Shown here in pieces: positions 17,545 to 29,300 of a stretch of DNA of 64,000 bases. Source of the stretch: Acidovorax sp. SRB_14 (GTDB lineage: Bacteria > Pseudomonadota > Gammaproteobacteria > Burkholderiales > Burkholderiaceae_C); assembly GCF_012932145.1 (NCBI RefSeq), contig NZ_MWOK01000017.1:1-64000 (forward strand). The letters are read 5' to 3'. Under the pieces are notes generated by a model, which ran no database searches, was not told where the DNA came from, and was given only the letters and a program-made list of their open reading frames with translations. A program made the position numbers and the translations under genes. Numbering within the stretch: position 1 is the first letter of the stretch; the number at the start of each line of letters is the position of its first letter.

Positions 17545-19607
17545 ACCGCCGCTCGGCCGTCTCCCCGGCGCGCGGCGCACCGGTTCCCGCGCCCGCCGTG
17601 GGGGCGCGGCGCGGCGCGGCGCACGACCGACCTGCCCCCTCGGGTCTCAGTCCGGTGCGCGCGGAACGCCACCCCAATTCGCTCACCACGCCTCCGCTGC
17701 ACCGCGGCCCGATGGCGCCGGTGCCGTGGCGCGGCTTCTGGAACAGCCTCGGCACCGCGCTGCTGCTGCGCCTGGGCGGGTTGTCTTCGGCAGTGCCGGC
17801 GGCGGCGCTGGACGCCGCGCGCGCGCCGCGGCAGGCCTGGGAGGGCGCGGCGGCGCGGCGGCGCCGGGTATTTCTGGCCCTCTCGCTGGCCAGCACAGTC
17901 GTGGCCAGCGCGCTGTTTGCCGCGGTCCAGCCGGTCTACGGCAGCCCCTGGCTGCAGTACGGGCAGCTGGCGCTGTTCGCGCTGCTGTCGGCCTGGGTGG
18001 TCACCGGCTTCCTCACCGGGCTGATGGGCTTTTGGGTCATGCTGCGCGGCGACCGGCACGCACTGTCGGCGCGCAGCGTGGTGGCGCACACGCTCCCGGC
18101 CGACGCGCGCAGCGCCATCGTCATGCCGATCTGCCACGAAGACGTGGCCACGGTGTTCGCCGGCCTGCGCGCCACCTGCGAATCGGTGGCGGCAACAGGG
18201 CATGCGCAGAGCTTCGATGTGTTCGTGCTCTCCGACAGCTGCGACCCGCGGGTGGCCGCGGCCGAGCGCGCCGCCTGGGAAGGTCTGCGCGCGGCGCTGG
18301 CGCGGCACCCCGGGCCAGCGCAGGTCCAGGTGTACTACCGGCTGCGCGCGCGGCGCACCCAGCGCAAGTCCGGCAACGTGGCCGACTTCTGCCGCCGCTG
18401 GGGCCGGGACTACCGCTACATGGTGGTGCTCGATGCCGACAGCGTGATGAGCGGCGACTGCATCGTGGCCATGGCCAAGCTGATGGAGGCCAACCCGCGC
18501 GCCGGCATCATCCAGACCGCCACGCAGGCCATCGGCCACGTGACGCTGCATGCGCGCGCGCAGCAGTTCGGCTCGCGCGTCATGGGGCGGCTGCTCACAC
18601 TGGGCATGCAGTTCTGGCAGCTCGGCGATTCGCACTACTGGGGCCACAACGCCATCATCCGCGTAGCGCCCTTCATGGCGCACTGTGCGCTGGCACCGAT
18701 CCGCGGCAGCGGCGGGCTGGCCGGCGGCATCCTCTCGCACGACTTCGTCGAGGCGGCGCTGATGCGCCGTGCCGGCTACCACGTCTGGCTGGTGGCCGAC
18801 CTGACCGGCAGCTACGAGCAGCAGCCGCCCGACCTGCTGGCCGAGCTGCAGCGCGACCGCCGCTGGTGCCAGGGCAACCTGCAGAATGCACGCCTGGTGG
18901 CAGAGCCGGGCATCCACCTGGTGCACCGCGTGATGTTCGTCACCGGCGCGATGGCCTATCTGTCGGCGCCGCTGTGGCTGGCATTCCTGACGCTGGGCAC
19001 GGCGCTGTGGCTGTCGGGCGCCAAGCTGGTGAACGACTGGCACATGTTGCCGCTCGAGCTGCAGGGACTGTGGGGCTGGACGCTGTGCCTGCTGTTCCTG
19101 CCGCGCATCCTGGGCCTGGCGGCGGTGTTCATGCGGCGCGAGCAGGCGCAGTACGGCGGCGCTGCCAGCCTGCTCCAAAGCGCCGCGCTCGAGAGCGTGC
19201 TGGCGATTCTGCAGGCGCCGATCCGCATGCTGGCGCACTCGCTGTTCCTGCTGATCGCGCTCGCCGGCCTGAAGCTGGAGTGGAGATCGCCGCCGCGCCA
19301 CGCCAGTGCCGTGTCCTGGAGCGACGCCATCCGCCAACTGGCGCCGATGAGCGGGGTGGTGGCGCTGCTGGCGCTGGGCATCGCGCTGATCGACAGCAGC
19401 GCGCTGCTGTGGCTGGTTCCGGTGGGCCTGCCGCTGGCGCTGGCGATTCCTCTGGCCGTGCTCACCAGCCAGACCCCGCTCGGGCAGGCGCTGCGCGCGC
19501 GCCGCCTGTTGCTGATTCCCGAAGAATCGTGGTCGCTGCCGCCGGTGCTGCGCCGCGCCTGGCGGCATGCCAGCCGCCCGGCACGGCCAGGGCTGGAGAC
19601 GGGCTGA
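17517..19607 (+). CDS. opgH: Glucan glucosyltransferase OpgH/MdoH
   Basis: 696 residues, an inner-membrane GT2-family glucosyltransferase that makes the beta-glucan backbone from UDP-glucose and extrudes it. Catalytic parts: VFVLSDSCD, the DxD in VVLDADSVMSGDC, the third Asp region (GGILSHDFVEAALMRRAGY), and RDRRWCQGNLQN in place of the QxxRW of other GT2 synthases. Several membrane helices flank the catalytic loop (VFLALSLASTVVASALFAAV, LALFALLSAWVVTGFLTGL, and C-terminal ones). It overlaps the 3' end of opgG. Confidence 0.94.
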   Translation: MDAHRSSRVNRRSAVSPARGAPVPAPAVGARRGAAHDRPAPSGLSPVRAERHPNSLTTPPLHRGPMAPVPWRGFWNSLGTALLLRLGGLSSAVPAAALDAARAPRQAWEGAAARRRRVFLALSLASTVVASALFAAVQPVYGSPWLQYGQLALFALLSAWVVTGFLTGLMGFWVMLRGDRHALSARSVVAHTLPADARSAIVMPICHEDVATVFAGLRATCESVAATGHAQSFDVFVLSDSCDPRVAAAERAAWEGLRAALARHPGPAQVQVYYRLRARRTQRKSGNVADFCRRWGRDYRYMVVLDADSVMSGDCIVAMAKLMEANPRAGIIQTATQAIGHVTLHARAQQFGSRVMGRLLTLGMQFWQLGDSHYWGHNAIIRVAPFMAHCALAPIRGSGGLAGGILSHDFVEAALMRRAGYHVWLVADLTGSYEQQPPDLLAELQRDRRWCQGNLQNARLVAEPGIHLVHRVMFVTGAMAYLSAPLWLAFLTLGTALWLSGAKLVNDWHMLPLELQGLWGWTLCLLFLPRILGLAAVFMRREQAQYGGAASLLQSAALESVLAILQAPIRMLAHSLFLLIALAGLKLEWRSPPRHASAVSWSDAIRQLAPMSGVVALLALGIALIDSSALLWLVPVGLPLALAIPLAVLTSQTPLGQALRARRLLLIPEESWSLPPVLRRAWRHASRPARPGLETG

Positions 19608-19635
19608 CCGGCGCAGCGGGCGCGCACCAACCAGA

Positions 19636-19658
19636 AAGCCGGCGCAGTACGCCGGTTT
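19636..19658 (+). terminator. Terminator-like hairpin after opgH
   Basis: CCGGCG, a 5-nt loop and CGCCGG followed by TTTCC, 30 bp after the opgH stop. The T-tract is short. Confidence 0.45.
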
Positions 19659-19675
19659 CCGGGAGCTCATGACGC

Positions 19676-19735
19676 TCTCTATTCAATAGCTTGAAACGCT
19701 GACCCCATAAGCACTAGAGACCCAAAAGACCCTTA
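19676..19735 (+). repeat. Palindromic repeat copy R4
   Basis: ATTCAATAGCTTGAAACGCTGA, a variable centre, then GCACTAGAGACCC. A diverged copy lying between the convergent opgH and ffh genes. Its end reaches the ffh stop codon. Confidence 0.7.
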
Positions 19736-21112
19736 AAACGGCATCTTGGGCATGCCACCGCCGCCCAGGCCCTTCATGCCGCCCATCTTCTTCATCATCT
19801 TCATCAGGCCGCCGCCCTTCATCTTCTTCATCATGTCCTGCATCTGCTCGAACTCCTTGAGCAGGCGGTTGACCTCTTGCACCTGCACGCCGGCACCGTT
19901 GGCGATGCGCTTCTTGCGCGTGGCCTTGATGAGTTCGGGCTTGCGCCGCTCTAGTTGGGTCATGCTCTGGATGATGCCTTCCTTGCGCTTGATGTCTTTC
20001 TCGGCCTTGCCCATGTCCATCTGGCCGGCCTTGGCCGTGAGCTGGGCCGGCAGCTTGTCCATCAGGCTCGACAGGCCGCCCATCTGCTTCATCTGCTGGA
20101 TCTGACCGAGAAAGTCGTTGAGGTCGAAGCCGCTGCCGCTCTTGACCTTGGCGGCGAGCTTCTGCGCCGCCTCCATGTCGACGCCGGCCGAGACCTGCTC
20201 GACCAGCGCGACGATATCGCCCATGCCCAGAATGCGGCCGGCGTGGCGCTCGGCATCGAACACTTCGAGGCCATCGATCTTTTCGCTGACGCCGGCAAAC
20301 TTGATCGGCGCGCCCGTGACCTGGCGCACCGACAGCGCCGCGCCGCCGCGCGAGTCGCCGTCGAGCTTGGTCAGGACGATGCCCGTGAGCGGCAGCGCCT
20401 CCTTGAAGGCGCGGGCCGTGTTGATCGCGTCCTGGCCCTGCATGGCATCGACCACGAACAGGGTTTCGACCGGATTGAGCACGGCGTGCAGGTCCTGGAT
20501 TTCCTGCATCAGCACTTCGTCGATCGCGAGGCGCCCGGCGGTGTCGACCAGCAGCACGTCGAAGTAATGCTTCTTGGCGTAGTCGAGCGCGGCCAGCGCG
20601 ATGTCGCGCGGCTTTTGCTCGGCCGTGCTCGGGAACCACTGGGCGCCGGCCTGGGCGGTCACGGTCTTGAGCTGCTCGATGGCGGCCGGGCGGTAGACGT
20701 CGCCCGAGACGGTGAGCACCTTCTTCTTGCGCTTTTCGATCAGGTGCTTGGCCAGCTTGGCCGTGGTCGTGGTCTTGCCGGCGCCCTGCAGGCCGGCCAT
20801 CAGGATCACGGCGGGCGGCTGGGCGTTGAGGTTGATGTCGGCCACGCCCGCGCCCATGGTGGCGGCGAGCTCCTTGTTGACGATGGACACCAGCACCTGG
20901 CCCGGCTGCAGCGAGCCCAGCACTTCCTGGCCCAGGGCCTTGTCCTTGACGCGCGCGATGAAGTCGCGCACCACGGGCAGGGCCACGTCGGCTTCGAGCA
21001 GGGCCATGCGCACCTCGCGCAGCATGTCCTGCACGTTGGATTCGGTGATGCGGGCCTGGCCGCGCATCTCCTTGACGAGGCGCGAGAGTTTGTCGGTAAG
21101 TGCGGAGGCCAT
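19733..21112 (-). CDS. ffh: Signal recognition particle protein Ffh
   Basis: 459 residues, full length. The N domain opens MASALTDKLSRLVKEMRGQ. The GTPase domain has GLQGAGKTTTTAKLAKHL (G1), DTAGR (G3) and TKLDGDSRGGAAL (G4 and adjacent), and the methionine-rich M domain binds 4.5S RNA and signal sequences (LDKLPAQLTAK, QMQDMMKKM) and ends GGGGMPKMPF. It targets nascent inner-membrane proteins to FtsY. I chose the ATG at 21112 because the conserved N domain begins there. It is divergent from the CcsA-like gene (89 bp between). Confidence 0.97.
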   Translation of the reverse strand: MASALTDKLSRLVKEMRGQARITESNVQDMLREVRMALLEADVALPVVRDFIARVKDKALGQEVLGSLQPGQVLVSIVNKELAATMGAGVADINLNAQPPAVILMAGLQGAGKTTTTAKLAKHLIEKRKKKVLTVSGDVYRPAAIEQLKTVTAQAGAQWFPSTAEQKPRDIALAALDYAKKHYFDVLLVDTAGRLAIDEVLMQEIQDLHAVLNPVETLFVVDAMQGQDAINTARAFKEALPLTGIVLTKLDGDSRGGAALSVRQVTGAPIKFAGVSEKIDGLEVFDAERHAGRILGMGDIVALVEQVSAGVDMEAAQKLAAKVKSGSGFDLNDFLGQIQQMKQMGGLSSLMDKLPAQLTAKAGQMDMGKAEKDIKRKEGIIQSMTQLERRKPELIKATRKKRIANGAGVQVQEVNRLLKEFEQMQDMMKKMKGGGLMKMMKKMGGMKGLGGGGMPKMPF

Positions 21113-21201
21113 ATCAGATGTTCCGGGTAGGGCGCGGCCGGGGGCGGGCGGCGGGTGGTGGGCCGGGCTGCAGGCAGCGGGCGAAAGGTAAACTGTGACC
21201 C

Positions 21202-21999
21202 ATGATTTTACCCAGTGCATCCCCCGCCAGTCTCCTGCTGGGACTGGCGGCTGCCGTCGCCTATGCCGTGCCGGCGGTGGCGGGATCGCGCCTGCAGCCC
21301 GGCGGCGCCCGCAACGCGCTGTGGGCCGCATGGTGCCTGCACGCGGCCACGCTCGCCTGGGGCATGCTCGATGGCAGCGCGCGCTTTGGCTTTGCGCCGG
21401 CCCTGTCGATCACTGCCTGGCTCGTCCTGACCGTGTACGCGGTCGAGCGCCAGCTGTTTCCGCAGCTGCAGGCACGCTGGGCGCTGTCGGCGCTCGGCGG
21501 CGCCGCAGTGCTGCTGGCGCTGGCCTTTCCGGGCCAGCCGCTGCATGTGAGCGCCTCGGCCTGGCTGCCGCTGCACTTGGCGCTGGGCATCGCGTCCTAC
21601 GGCTTGCTGGCGGCCGCCGTGGTCCACGCCGCCCTGATGACGCGGGCCGAGCGCCGCATCCGCCTGGCGGTGGACACGCACAGCGGCATCCCGCTGCTGA
21701 CGCTGGAGCGCCTGACCTTCCGCTTCGTCACCGCCGGCTTCGTGCTGCTCTCGGCCACGCTGCTGGCCGGAGCGCTGTTCAGCGAGGCGCTCTATGGCCG
21801 CGCCTGGCGCTGGGACCACAAGGCGGTGTTCTCGGTGCTGTCGTGGCTCACGCTCGCGGCCCTGCTGCTGGGGCGCTCGCGCTTTGGCTGGCGCGGACGC
21901 ACCGCCGTGCGCATGCTCTACGCGGGCGCGCTGCTGCTGCTGCTGGCCTATGTCGGTTCGCGCTTCGTGCTCGAAGTGGTGCTGGGACGCATGCTGTGA
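21202..21999 (+). CDS. CcsA/YpjD-like cytochrome c assembly membrane protein
   Basis: 265 residues with about eight hydrophobic segments, matching the CcsA/CcmC superfamily in its YpjD branch. Family residues include a histidine in WLPLHLALGIASYG and the C-terminal WDHKAVFSVLSWLTLAALL. CcsA proteins move haem across the membrane for cytochrome c maturation; the YpjD branch, commonly next to ffh as here, has no proven job. The stop overlaps the GTG start of the next gene. Confidence 0.88.
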   Translation: MILPSASPASLLLGLAAAVAYAVPAVAGSRLQPGGARNALWAAWCLHAATLAWGMLDGSARFGFAPALSITAWLVLTVYAVERQLFPQLQARWALSALGGAAVLLALAFPGQPLHVSASAWLPLHLALGIASYGLLAAAVVHAALMTRAERRIRLAVDTHSGIPLLTLERLTFRFVTAGFVLLSATLLAGALFSEALYGRAWRWDHKAVFSVLSWLTLAALLLGRSRFGWRGRTAVRMLYAGALLLLLAYVGSRFVLEVVLGRML

Positions 22000-22217
22000 A
22001 GTATCTGGTCTTGTTTCTGGTGCTGGCCGTGGTCTACGGCGTGTGGCGCAGCGGCCGGCGCGCTCCCCCCGCACCGCCCGCACAGCGCCCTCTGCCCCCG
22101 CCCCAGGACATGGTGGCCTGCGCACGCTGCGGCCTGCACTTGCCACGCGCCGAGGCGATCGCGCAGGGCCCCCGCAGCTACTGCTGCGCCGAGCACCAGC
22201 GCGAAGATGGGCATTAG
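21996..22217 (+). CDS. Small membrane-anchored zinc-ribbon-like protein (PP0621 family)
   Basis: 73 residues: an N-terminal membrane helix (KYLVLFLVLAVVYGVWRSG), a proline-rich linker and a Cys-rich end (MVACARCGLHLPRAEA, YCCAEHQ) that could bind one metal ion. The GTG start at 21996 overlaps the TGA of the CcsA-like gene, and its end overlaps the pilS start by 11 bp, so all three are probably translated together. The function is unknown. The gene matches a family of small proteins found just before pilS in beta- and gammaproteobacteria. Confidence 0.85.
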   Translation: MKYLVLFLVLAVVYGVWRSGRRAPPAPPAQRPLPPPQDMVACARCGLHLPRAEAIAQGPRSYCCAEHQREDGH

Positions 22218-23922
22218 CATCCCGCCGCTGGCCTGGCCGCGCGCCACTGCGGGGGCGCCAGAGACCGCCTTCCAGCGCCTGTGGCTTGGCTTCCTGACCG
22301 GCCGCGTCATGGTGGCGCTGGCTCTGCTTCTGTTGCAGGCGCTGGGCCAGACGTTCAACCAGGCGGCCGAGCCACTGGTGCTGGCCGTCTGCCTGGCCTA
22401 TCTGAGCGCCACGCTCGCCGTGCGCCTGCTCGCGCACCATGCGCCCCCCTCACCGCAGGCCGGTGCGCACTGGCTGTCCTCGATCGGCGTGGACCTCGCG
22501 GCGGTGTGCGCGCTGCAGCTGCTGCACACCGGGGGCATGAACTACACGCCGCTGCTGGGCCTGCCCATCCTGATGGCGGCCGTGCTGGGCACGCTGACGC
22601 TGGCACTGGGCACCACGGCGGCTGCCACGCTGCTGCTGTTGGCCTGGGCCTGGTGGCTGGGTGACCATGGCGGCGGCGATGCCGCGCAGCGCTACCTGCA
22701 GGCGGCCCTGACCGGCACCGGCTATTTCATCGTCGCCTTTCTCGTGCACCAGCTGTCCGTGCGCCTCGTGCGCGCGCAGCAGGCGGCCCAGCACAGCCAG
22801 CTGGCCGCGCGCGTGCAAAGCCAGGTGAGCGCCCTGGTCATCCAACACCTGGCCGATGGCGTGCTGGTGGTCGACGCGGAGCACACGGTGCGCATTGCCA
22901 ACCCGGCGGGCCTGCACCTGCTGGGCGATCCGGCGGCAGTGGCTCCGTTCACGCTCGCGCGCGACGCGCTCTGGCGCCCCCTGCTCGAGCTGGCGCGCCG
23001 CAGTTTTCTCCAGGAGGCACCGCAAGTCGCCGACGTCACCTTGCTCGCGCCGGGCCAAAGCCCCATCGGCCTGCATGTGCGCACCTGGCTGACGGCACCG
23101 CGCGAGGCCGCGGGCGAAGCGGCCGGTGAGCGCTTGTGCGTGATGTTCCTGCACGATCTGCGCGAGCTGGAGGCGCGGCTGCGCACCGAAAAACTCGCCG
23201 CCATGGGGCGCATGTCGGCCGCGGTGGCCCACGAGATCCGCAACCCGCTGGCCGCCATCGTCCAGGCCAACGCCTTGCTCGACGAAGACCTGCACGATCC
23301 CGCACACAAGCGCCTGGCGAACATGGTGCAGCAGAACGCCGACCGGCTGGCCCGCATTGCCGAGGAAATCCTCGACATTGCGCGCGTGCAGCACCAGATC
23401 GGCCACAGCCCGCCCAGCGTGCTCGCACTGGACGCGGTGGTGGCCGGTATCTGGCGCGAGTGGCGCGAGCACGAGCCGGTGCGCCGCCATGGCTCGGTGA
23501 CTTTGGGCGCAGACCAGGCCCACGTCGAATTCGATGCCGAACACCTGCGTCGGGTGCTGTTCAACCTGCTGGACAACGCACTGCGCTTCATGGGCCACGA
23601 AGCAGACTCGCTGCAGCTGCACACACTCGTCAGCCCCCTGGGCCACGCCAGCGTGCAAGTCTGGAGCGACGGCGAACCGATGGACCGGTCGGTGGAGCGC
23701 CACCTGTTCGAGCCCTTCTTTTCGTCCGCCAGCCGCTCCAGCGGCCTGGGCCTGTACATCTGCCGGGAGCTGTGCGAGCGCCACGGCGCCTCGATCGGCT
23801 ACCAGCGCCTGGCGCGGCATACGCAGCGCGGCGACGTGGGCGGCAACGCTTTCACGGTGCACTTCCGCAAGGCAGGCCGCCTGCAGAAAGCGACCTCCCT
23901 GTTTGACACAATCGTGGTTTGA
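22207..23922 (+). CDS. pilS: Sensor histidine kinase PilS
   Basis: 571 residues. The N-terminal half has about six membrane helices (from LTGRVMVALALLLLQALGQ to the YFIVAFLVHQLSVRLVR region), then a PAS domain (ADGVLVVDAEHTVRIANPAG), the HisKA box AAVAHEIRNPLAAIVQANAL with the phosphorylated His, and an ATPase with NLLDNALRF and SSGLGLYICREL. In pseudomonads PilS senses pilin in the membrane and controls PilR. It is directly followed by pilR, 14 bp downstream; the chemoreceptor and pilin targets are not in this stretch. Confidence 0.94.
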   Translation: MGISIPPLAWPRATAGAPETAFQRLWLGFLTGRVMVALALLLLQALGQTFNQAAEPLVLAVCLAYLSATLAVRLLAHHAPPSPQAGAHWLSSIGVDLAAVCALQLLHTGGMNYTPLLGLPILMAAVLGTLTLALGTTAAATLLLLAWAWWLGDHGGGDAAQRYLQAALTGTGYFIVAFLVHQLSVRLVRAQQAAQHSQLAARVQSQVSALVIQHLADGVLVVDAEHTVRIANPAGLHLLGDPAAVAPFTLARDALWRPLLELARRSFLQEAPQVADVTLLAPGQSPIGLHVRTWLTAPREAAGEAAGERLCVMFLHDLRELEARLRTEKLAAMGRMSAAVAHEIRNPLAAIVQANALLDEDLHDPAHKRLANMVQQNADRLARIAEEILDIARVQHQIGHSPPSVLALDAVVAGIWREWREHEPVRRHGSVTLGADQAHVEFDAEHLRRVLFNLLDNALRFMGHEADSLQLHTLVSPLGHASVQVWSDGEPMDRSVERHLFEPFFSSASRSSGLGLYICRELCERHGASIGYQRLARHTQRGDVGGNAFTVHFRKAGRLQKATSLFDTIVV

Positions 23923-23936
23923 CTGCCCGCACCGCC

Positions 23937-25395
<1,459 letters not shown>

Positions 25396-25421
<26 letters not shown>

Positions 25422-26013
25422 AGCGCACAGCGCCGCACCCGACACCGCCTCGCCCTGGTCGGGCGGCTGGCACAGCGGCGCCGTGCACCTGCCCTCGCCC
25501 AACTTCGGACCACGCCCCGCGGGCGCGGTCACAGACCTCGTGGTGGTGCACTCGATCAGCCTGCCCCCGGGCGCATACGGCGGCACAGCGGTGCAGGAGC
25601 TGTTCACCAACGCCCTCGACTGGGATGCGCACCCTTACTACCAGAGCATTCGCGGCCTGCAGGTCTCGGCCCATTTCTTTGTGCGGCGCGATGGCACGGT
25701 CTGGCAGTTCGTCGACTGCGACCAGCGCGCCTGGCATGCCGGGGCATCGTGGTACCGGGGCCGCCCGCAGTGCAATGACGACTCGATCGGCATCGAGCTG
25801 GAAGGACTGGAAGGCGGAACTTTCGAGCCTGCGCAGTACGCCGCCCTGGCCAGGCTGTGCACCGACCTGGCAAAGCGCTACCCCCTGGCCCACGTGGCCG
25901 GCCACGAGCACATCGCCCCCGATCGCAAGGCAGATCCGGGCTGCGGCTTTGACTGGGTGCGGCTGCAAAAAATACTGGGTTGGGATGCCAGCCGCTTCCC
26001 GCCCATCCCCTAG
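25396..26013 (+). CDS. ampD: 1,6-anhydro-N-acetylmuramyl-L-alanine amidase AmpD
   Basis: 205 residues, cytosolic zinc amidase of the amidase_2 family that removes the peptide from anhydromuramyl peptides during wall recycling. Zinc ligands and catalytic residues are visible in VVVHSISLPPGAYGG (His), VSAHFFVRRDGTVWQFV, WHAGAS (His) and GHEHIAPDRKADPGCGFDW (His and Asp). There is no signal peptide, as expected for AmpD rather than AmiD. The first 20 or so residues are Pro/Ala-rich, and the start lies inside pilR. Confidence 0.95.
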
Positions 26014-26248
26014 AATGGCGCCCCTTCCCGCGGAATTTTTCAGTCTCTGTGCGGGCAAGGGTTTTCGATAGGCACTGCGTCCACAGACCCGCACCGCCAG
26101 GCACCACGCCGCTCCCGACGCCAAAGTGGCCGCCGGAGCGCGCCGACAGACCTTCCTGCCCCCGCCAGCCGGGGCTGTGCGCCGTCCGAAGACGGACGCC
26201 AGGCGGCTTTGCCATGACCCCATGCACCACGAAAGCCCGGGGCGCTAT
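26014..26248. other. Gap between ampD and the nrdA promoter
   Basis: No convincing gene. It is GC-rich with several small hairpins, such as CCGTC-CGAA-GACGG at about 26187. I looked for a cobalamin riboswitch, which precedes some nrd operons, and could not find the conserved boxes in order. A TAGAAT hexamer at about 26010-26015 could be a -10 box, without a good -35. Confidence 0.4.
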
Positions 26249-26296
26249 ACACTACCGGTAGTGTATTGAAGCCACTCCACACACCACCTATAGCGT
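26249..26296 (+). promoter_or_regulatory. NrdR box pair overlapping the nrdA promoter
   Basis: Box 1, ACACTACCGGTAGTGT at 26249-26264, is a perfect palindrome. Box 2, ACACCACCTATAGCGT at 26281-26296, matches it at 12 of 16 positions. They start 32 bp apart, three helical turns, which is the spacing at known NrdR operators. A promoter lies between and under them: TTGAAG at 26266-26271, a 17-bp spacer and TATAGC at 26289-26294. NrdR-ATP/dATP would block RNA polymerase directly. Confidence 0.8.
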
Positions 26297-26386
26297 GATC
26301 GGGTGTGCACCCGGCACATTACGTTTTGCGCGGCGCAGACCCATCCGCCGCGCCACTTCACCCTGCCAGCCCAACGAGAGGACGCC

Positions 26387-29296
26387 ATGCAAGCTGCTAC
26401 GAACCATTCCCCCCTGCCCCCTGCGGACGCTGCTGTGGCCGCTCCAGCCTCTGCTGCTGCGCCGGGCGCCGGCGCCACGCTGCCCCACTACCAGATCCTG
26501 CGCCGCAACGGCGCCGTCGTGCATTTCGAGCCTCCAAAGATCGCCATCGCCATGATGAAGGCTTTCCTGGCGGTGCACGGCTCCCAGGGTGCAGCGTCTG
26601 CCAGCGTGCGCGAAGTGGTCGATCACCTGACGCAGAACGTCGTGCGCGCACTCATGCGCTCGCGCCCGGGCGGCGGCACCTTCCACATCGAGGACGTGCA
26701 GGACCAGGTGGAGCTGGGCCTGATGCGCGGGGGCCACCACGAGGTGGCGCGCGCCTATGTGCTCTACCGCGAAAGCCATGCGCAAGACCGCGCGCGCCAG
26801 CAGGTGCAGGCAGCGCCGGCCACGCCGGTGCTGAACGTGGTCGATGGCGACCGCCGCTACGCGCTCGACCTGCCGCGCCTGCGCTCGCTGATCGAAGACG
26901 CCTGCTCGGGCCTGGGCGCCGACGTGAAGGCCGAACCCATCGTCACCGAGACCATGCGCAACCTGTACGACGGCGTGCCCGTCGACGAGGTGTACAAGGC
27001 ATCCATCCTGGCGGCGCGCACGCTGATTGAAAAAGACCCGGACTACACCTACGCCACGGCCCGCCTGCTGCTGCACACCATCGCCAAGGAAGTCCTGGGC
27101 AAGGACGTGACGCAAGCCGAACTGGCCACCGAGTACGCCAGCTACTTCCCGGCCTTCATCCAGAAGGGTGTGGACGCCGAGCTGCTCGACCCCCAGCTGC
27201 TGACCTACGACCTGCCGCGCCTGGCCGCTGCCCTGCAGCCTTCGCGCGACCTGCAATTCGACTACCTGGGCCTGCAGACCCTGTTCGATCGCTATTTCCT
27301 GCATGTGCAGAAGTCCCGCATCGAATTGCCACAGGCCTTCTTCATGCGCGTGGCCATGGGCCTGGCGCTGAAGGAATCGGACCGCGAGGCACGCGCCATC
27401 GAGTTCTACGAGGTGCTGTCCTCGTTCGACTTCATGTCCAGCACGCCCACGCTGTTCAACAGCGGCACGCTGCGCTCGCAGCTGTCGTCTTGCTATCTGA
27501 CCACGGTGCCCGACGATCTGGATGGCATCTATGAGTCGATCAAGGAAAACGCCCTGCTGTCGAAGTTTGCCGGTGGCCTGGGCAACGACTGGACGCGCGT
27601 GCGCGCCCTGGGCTCGCACATCAAGGGCACCAATGGCGAATCGCAAGGCGTGGTGCCTTTCCTCAAGGTGGTCAACGACACCGCCGTGGCGGTGAACCAG
27701 GGCGGCAAGCGCAAGGGCGCGGTCTGCACCTACCTCGAAACCTGGCACCTCGACATCGAAGAGTTCCTGGAGCTGCGCAAGAACACCGGCGACGACCGCC
27801 GCCGCACGCACGACATGAACACGGCCAACTGGATCCCCGACCTGTTCATGCGCCGCGTCATGGAAAAGGGCTCGTGGACGCTGTTCTCGCCCAACAACGT
27901 GCCCGACCTGCACGACCTCTTCGGCGCCGATTTTGAGAAGGCCTACGTGGCCTATGAAGCCAAGGCCGCTCGCGGGGAGATCAAGCCGGCACGCACCATC
28001 CAGGCCACCGACCTGTGGCGCAAGATGCTGACCATGCTGTTCGAGACCGGCCACCCCTGGATCACGTTCAAGGACGCCTGCAACGTGCGCTCGCCCCAGC
28101 AGCACGCCGGCGTGGTGCACTCCAGCAACCTGTGCACCGAGATCACGCTCAACACCAGCGACACCGAAACGGCCGTCTGCAACCTCGGCTCCGTCAACCT
28201 GCTGCAGCACCTGAAAGACGGCGCCATCGACCACGCCAAGCTGCAAAAGACCATCAAGACGGCGATGCGCATGCTCGACAACGTGATCGACATCAACTAC
28301 TACGCCGTGCAAAAAGCCAAGGACTCGAACCTGCGCCACCGCCCGGTGGGCCTGGGCCTGATGGGCTTCCAGGACAGCCTGTACGAACTGCGCATCCCCT
28401 ACGCATCGCAGCAGGCCGTCGAGTTCGCCGACACGTCGATGGAAGCCATCTGCTACTACGCCTACTGGGCCTCGTCGGAACTGGCGCGCGAACGCGGCCA
28501 GTACCAGACCTACCAGGGCTCGCTGTGGAGCCAGGGCATCCTGCCTTACGACACCATCGACATGCTCCAAAAAGCGCGGGGCGGCTATGTCGAAGTGGAC
28601 CGGTCGTCGACGCTGGACTGGGAAGCGCTGCGCAAGAAGATCGCACAGGATGGCATGCGCAACTCCAACTGCACGGCCATTGCACCCACGGCCACCATCT
28701 CCAACATCGTGGGCGTGGACGCATCGATCGAGCCCTGCTTTGGCAACCTGTCGGTCAAGTCCAACCTCTCGGGGGAGTTCACCATCATCAACGGCTACCT
28801 GGTGCGCGACCTGAAGCGCCTCGGTCTGTGGGACGACGTGATGGTCATGGACCTCAAGCATTTCGACGGATCCCTGCGCCCCATCGACCGTGTGCCACAC
28901 AACATCAAGTCGCTCTATGCGACCGCATTTGAAGTCGAGACCACCTGGCTGGTGGAGGCCGCGGCACGGCGCCAGAAGTGGATCGACCAGGCCCAGTCGC
29001 TGAACATCTACATGGCGGGCGCATCGGGCAAAAAGCTCGACGAGACCTACAAGCTGGCGTGGCTGCGCGGCCTCAAGACCACCTACTACCTGCGCACCAC
29101 CAGCGCCACCCAGGCTGAGAAGTCCACGGTGCAAAGCGGTCGGCTCAACGCCGTGTCGTCGGGCAGCGAAGCCGCTGGCAACGCCGGTGCACTCGAAGCC
29201 GCAGCCGCCGCAGCACAAGCGCACATGGGCGCGGCGCCAGCGACCGATGTGAAGTTCTGCGCCATCGACGACCCGACCTGCGAAGCCTGCCAATAA
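26387..29296 (+). CDS. nrdA: Ribonucleoside-diphosphate reductase, large subunit (class Ia)
   Basis: 969 residues, longer than E. coli NrdA (761) because of an Ala/Pro-rich start and extra N-terminal sequence. It reduces NDPs to dNDPs in the cytosol with NrdB. An ATP-cone is at the N-terminus ([26 protein letters not shown]), where dATP inhibits. Active-site residues are visible: [22 protein letters not shown], and the C-terminal redox pair in [12 protein letters not shown] chose the ATG at 26387 because GAGAGGA precedes it; a longer frame from 26303 overlaps the promoter region. NrdR boxes lie about 100 bp upstream. Confidence 0.96.
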   Translation: MQAATNHSPLPPADAAVAAPASAAAPGAGATLPHYQILRRNGAVVHFEPPKIAIAMMKAFLAVHGSQGAASASVREVVDHLTQNVVRALMRSRPGGGTFHIEDVQDQVELGLMRGGHHEVARAYVLYRESHAQDRARQQVQAAPATPVLNVVDGDRRYALDLPRLRSLIEDACSGLGADVKAEPIVTETMRNLYDGVPVDEVYKASILAARTLIEKDPDYTYATARLLLHTIAKEVLGKDVTQAELATEYASYFPAFIQKGVDAELLDPQLLTYDLPRLAAALQPSRDLQFDYLGLQTLFDRYFLHVQKSRIELPQAFFMRVAMGLALKESDREARAIEFYEVLSSFDFMSSTPTLFNSGTLRSQLSSCYLTTVPDDLDGIYESIKENALLSKFAGGLGNDWTRVRALGSHIKGTNGESQGVVPFLKVVNDTAVAVNQGGKRKGAVCTYLETWHLDIEEFLELRKNTGDDRRRTHDMNTANWIPDLFMRRVMEKGSWTLFSPNNVPDLHDLFGADFEKAYVAYEAKAARGEIKPARTIQATDLWRKMLTMLFETGHPWITFKDACNVRSPQQHAGVVHSSNLCTEITLNTSDTETAVCNLGSVNLLQHLKDGAIDHAKLQKTIKTAMRMLDNVIDINYYAVQKAKDSNLRHRPVGLGLMGFQDSLYELRIPYASQQAVEFADTSMEAICYYAYWASSELARERGQYQTYQGSLWSQGILPYDTIDMLQKARGGYVEVDRSSTLDWEALRKKIAQDGMRNSNCTAIAPTATISNIVGVDASIEPCFGNLSVKSNLSGEFTIINGYLVRDLKRLGLWDDVMVMDLKHFDGSLRPIDRVPHNIKSLYATAFEVETTWLVEAAARRQKWIDQAQSLNIYMAGASGKKLDETYKLAWLRGLKTTYYLRTTSATQAEKSTVQSGRLNAVSSGSEAAGNAGALEAAAAAAQAHMGAAPATDVKFCAIDDPTCEACQ

Positions 29297-29300
29297 ATCC

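Noticed and set aside
26014-26248. Cobalamin riboswitch before nrdA
   Set aside because: Some short blocks (CCACT, GGGAG) look similar but the B12 box and the order of conserved parts are missing on both strands.
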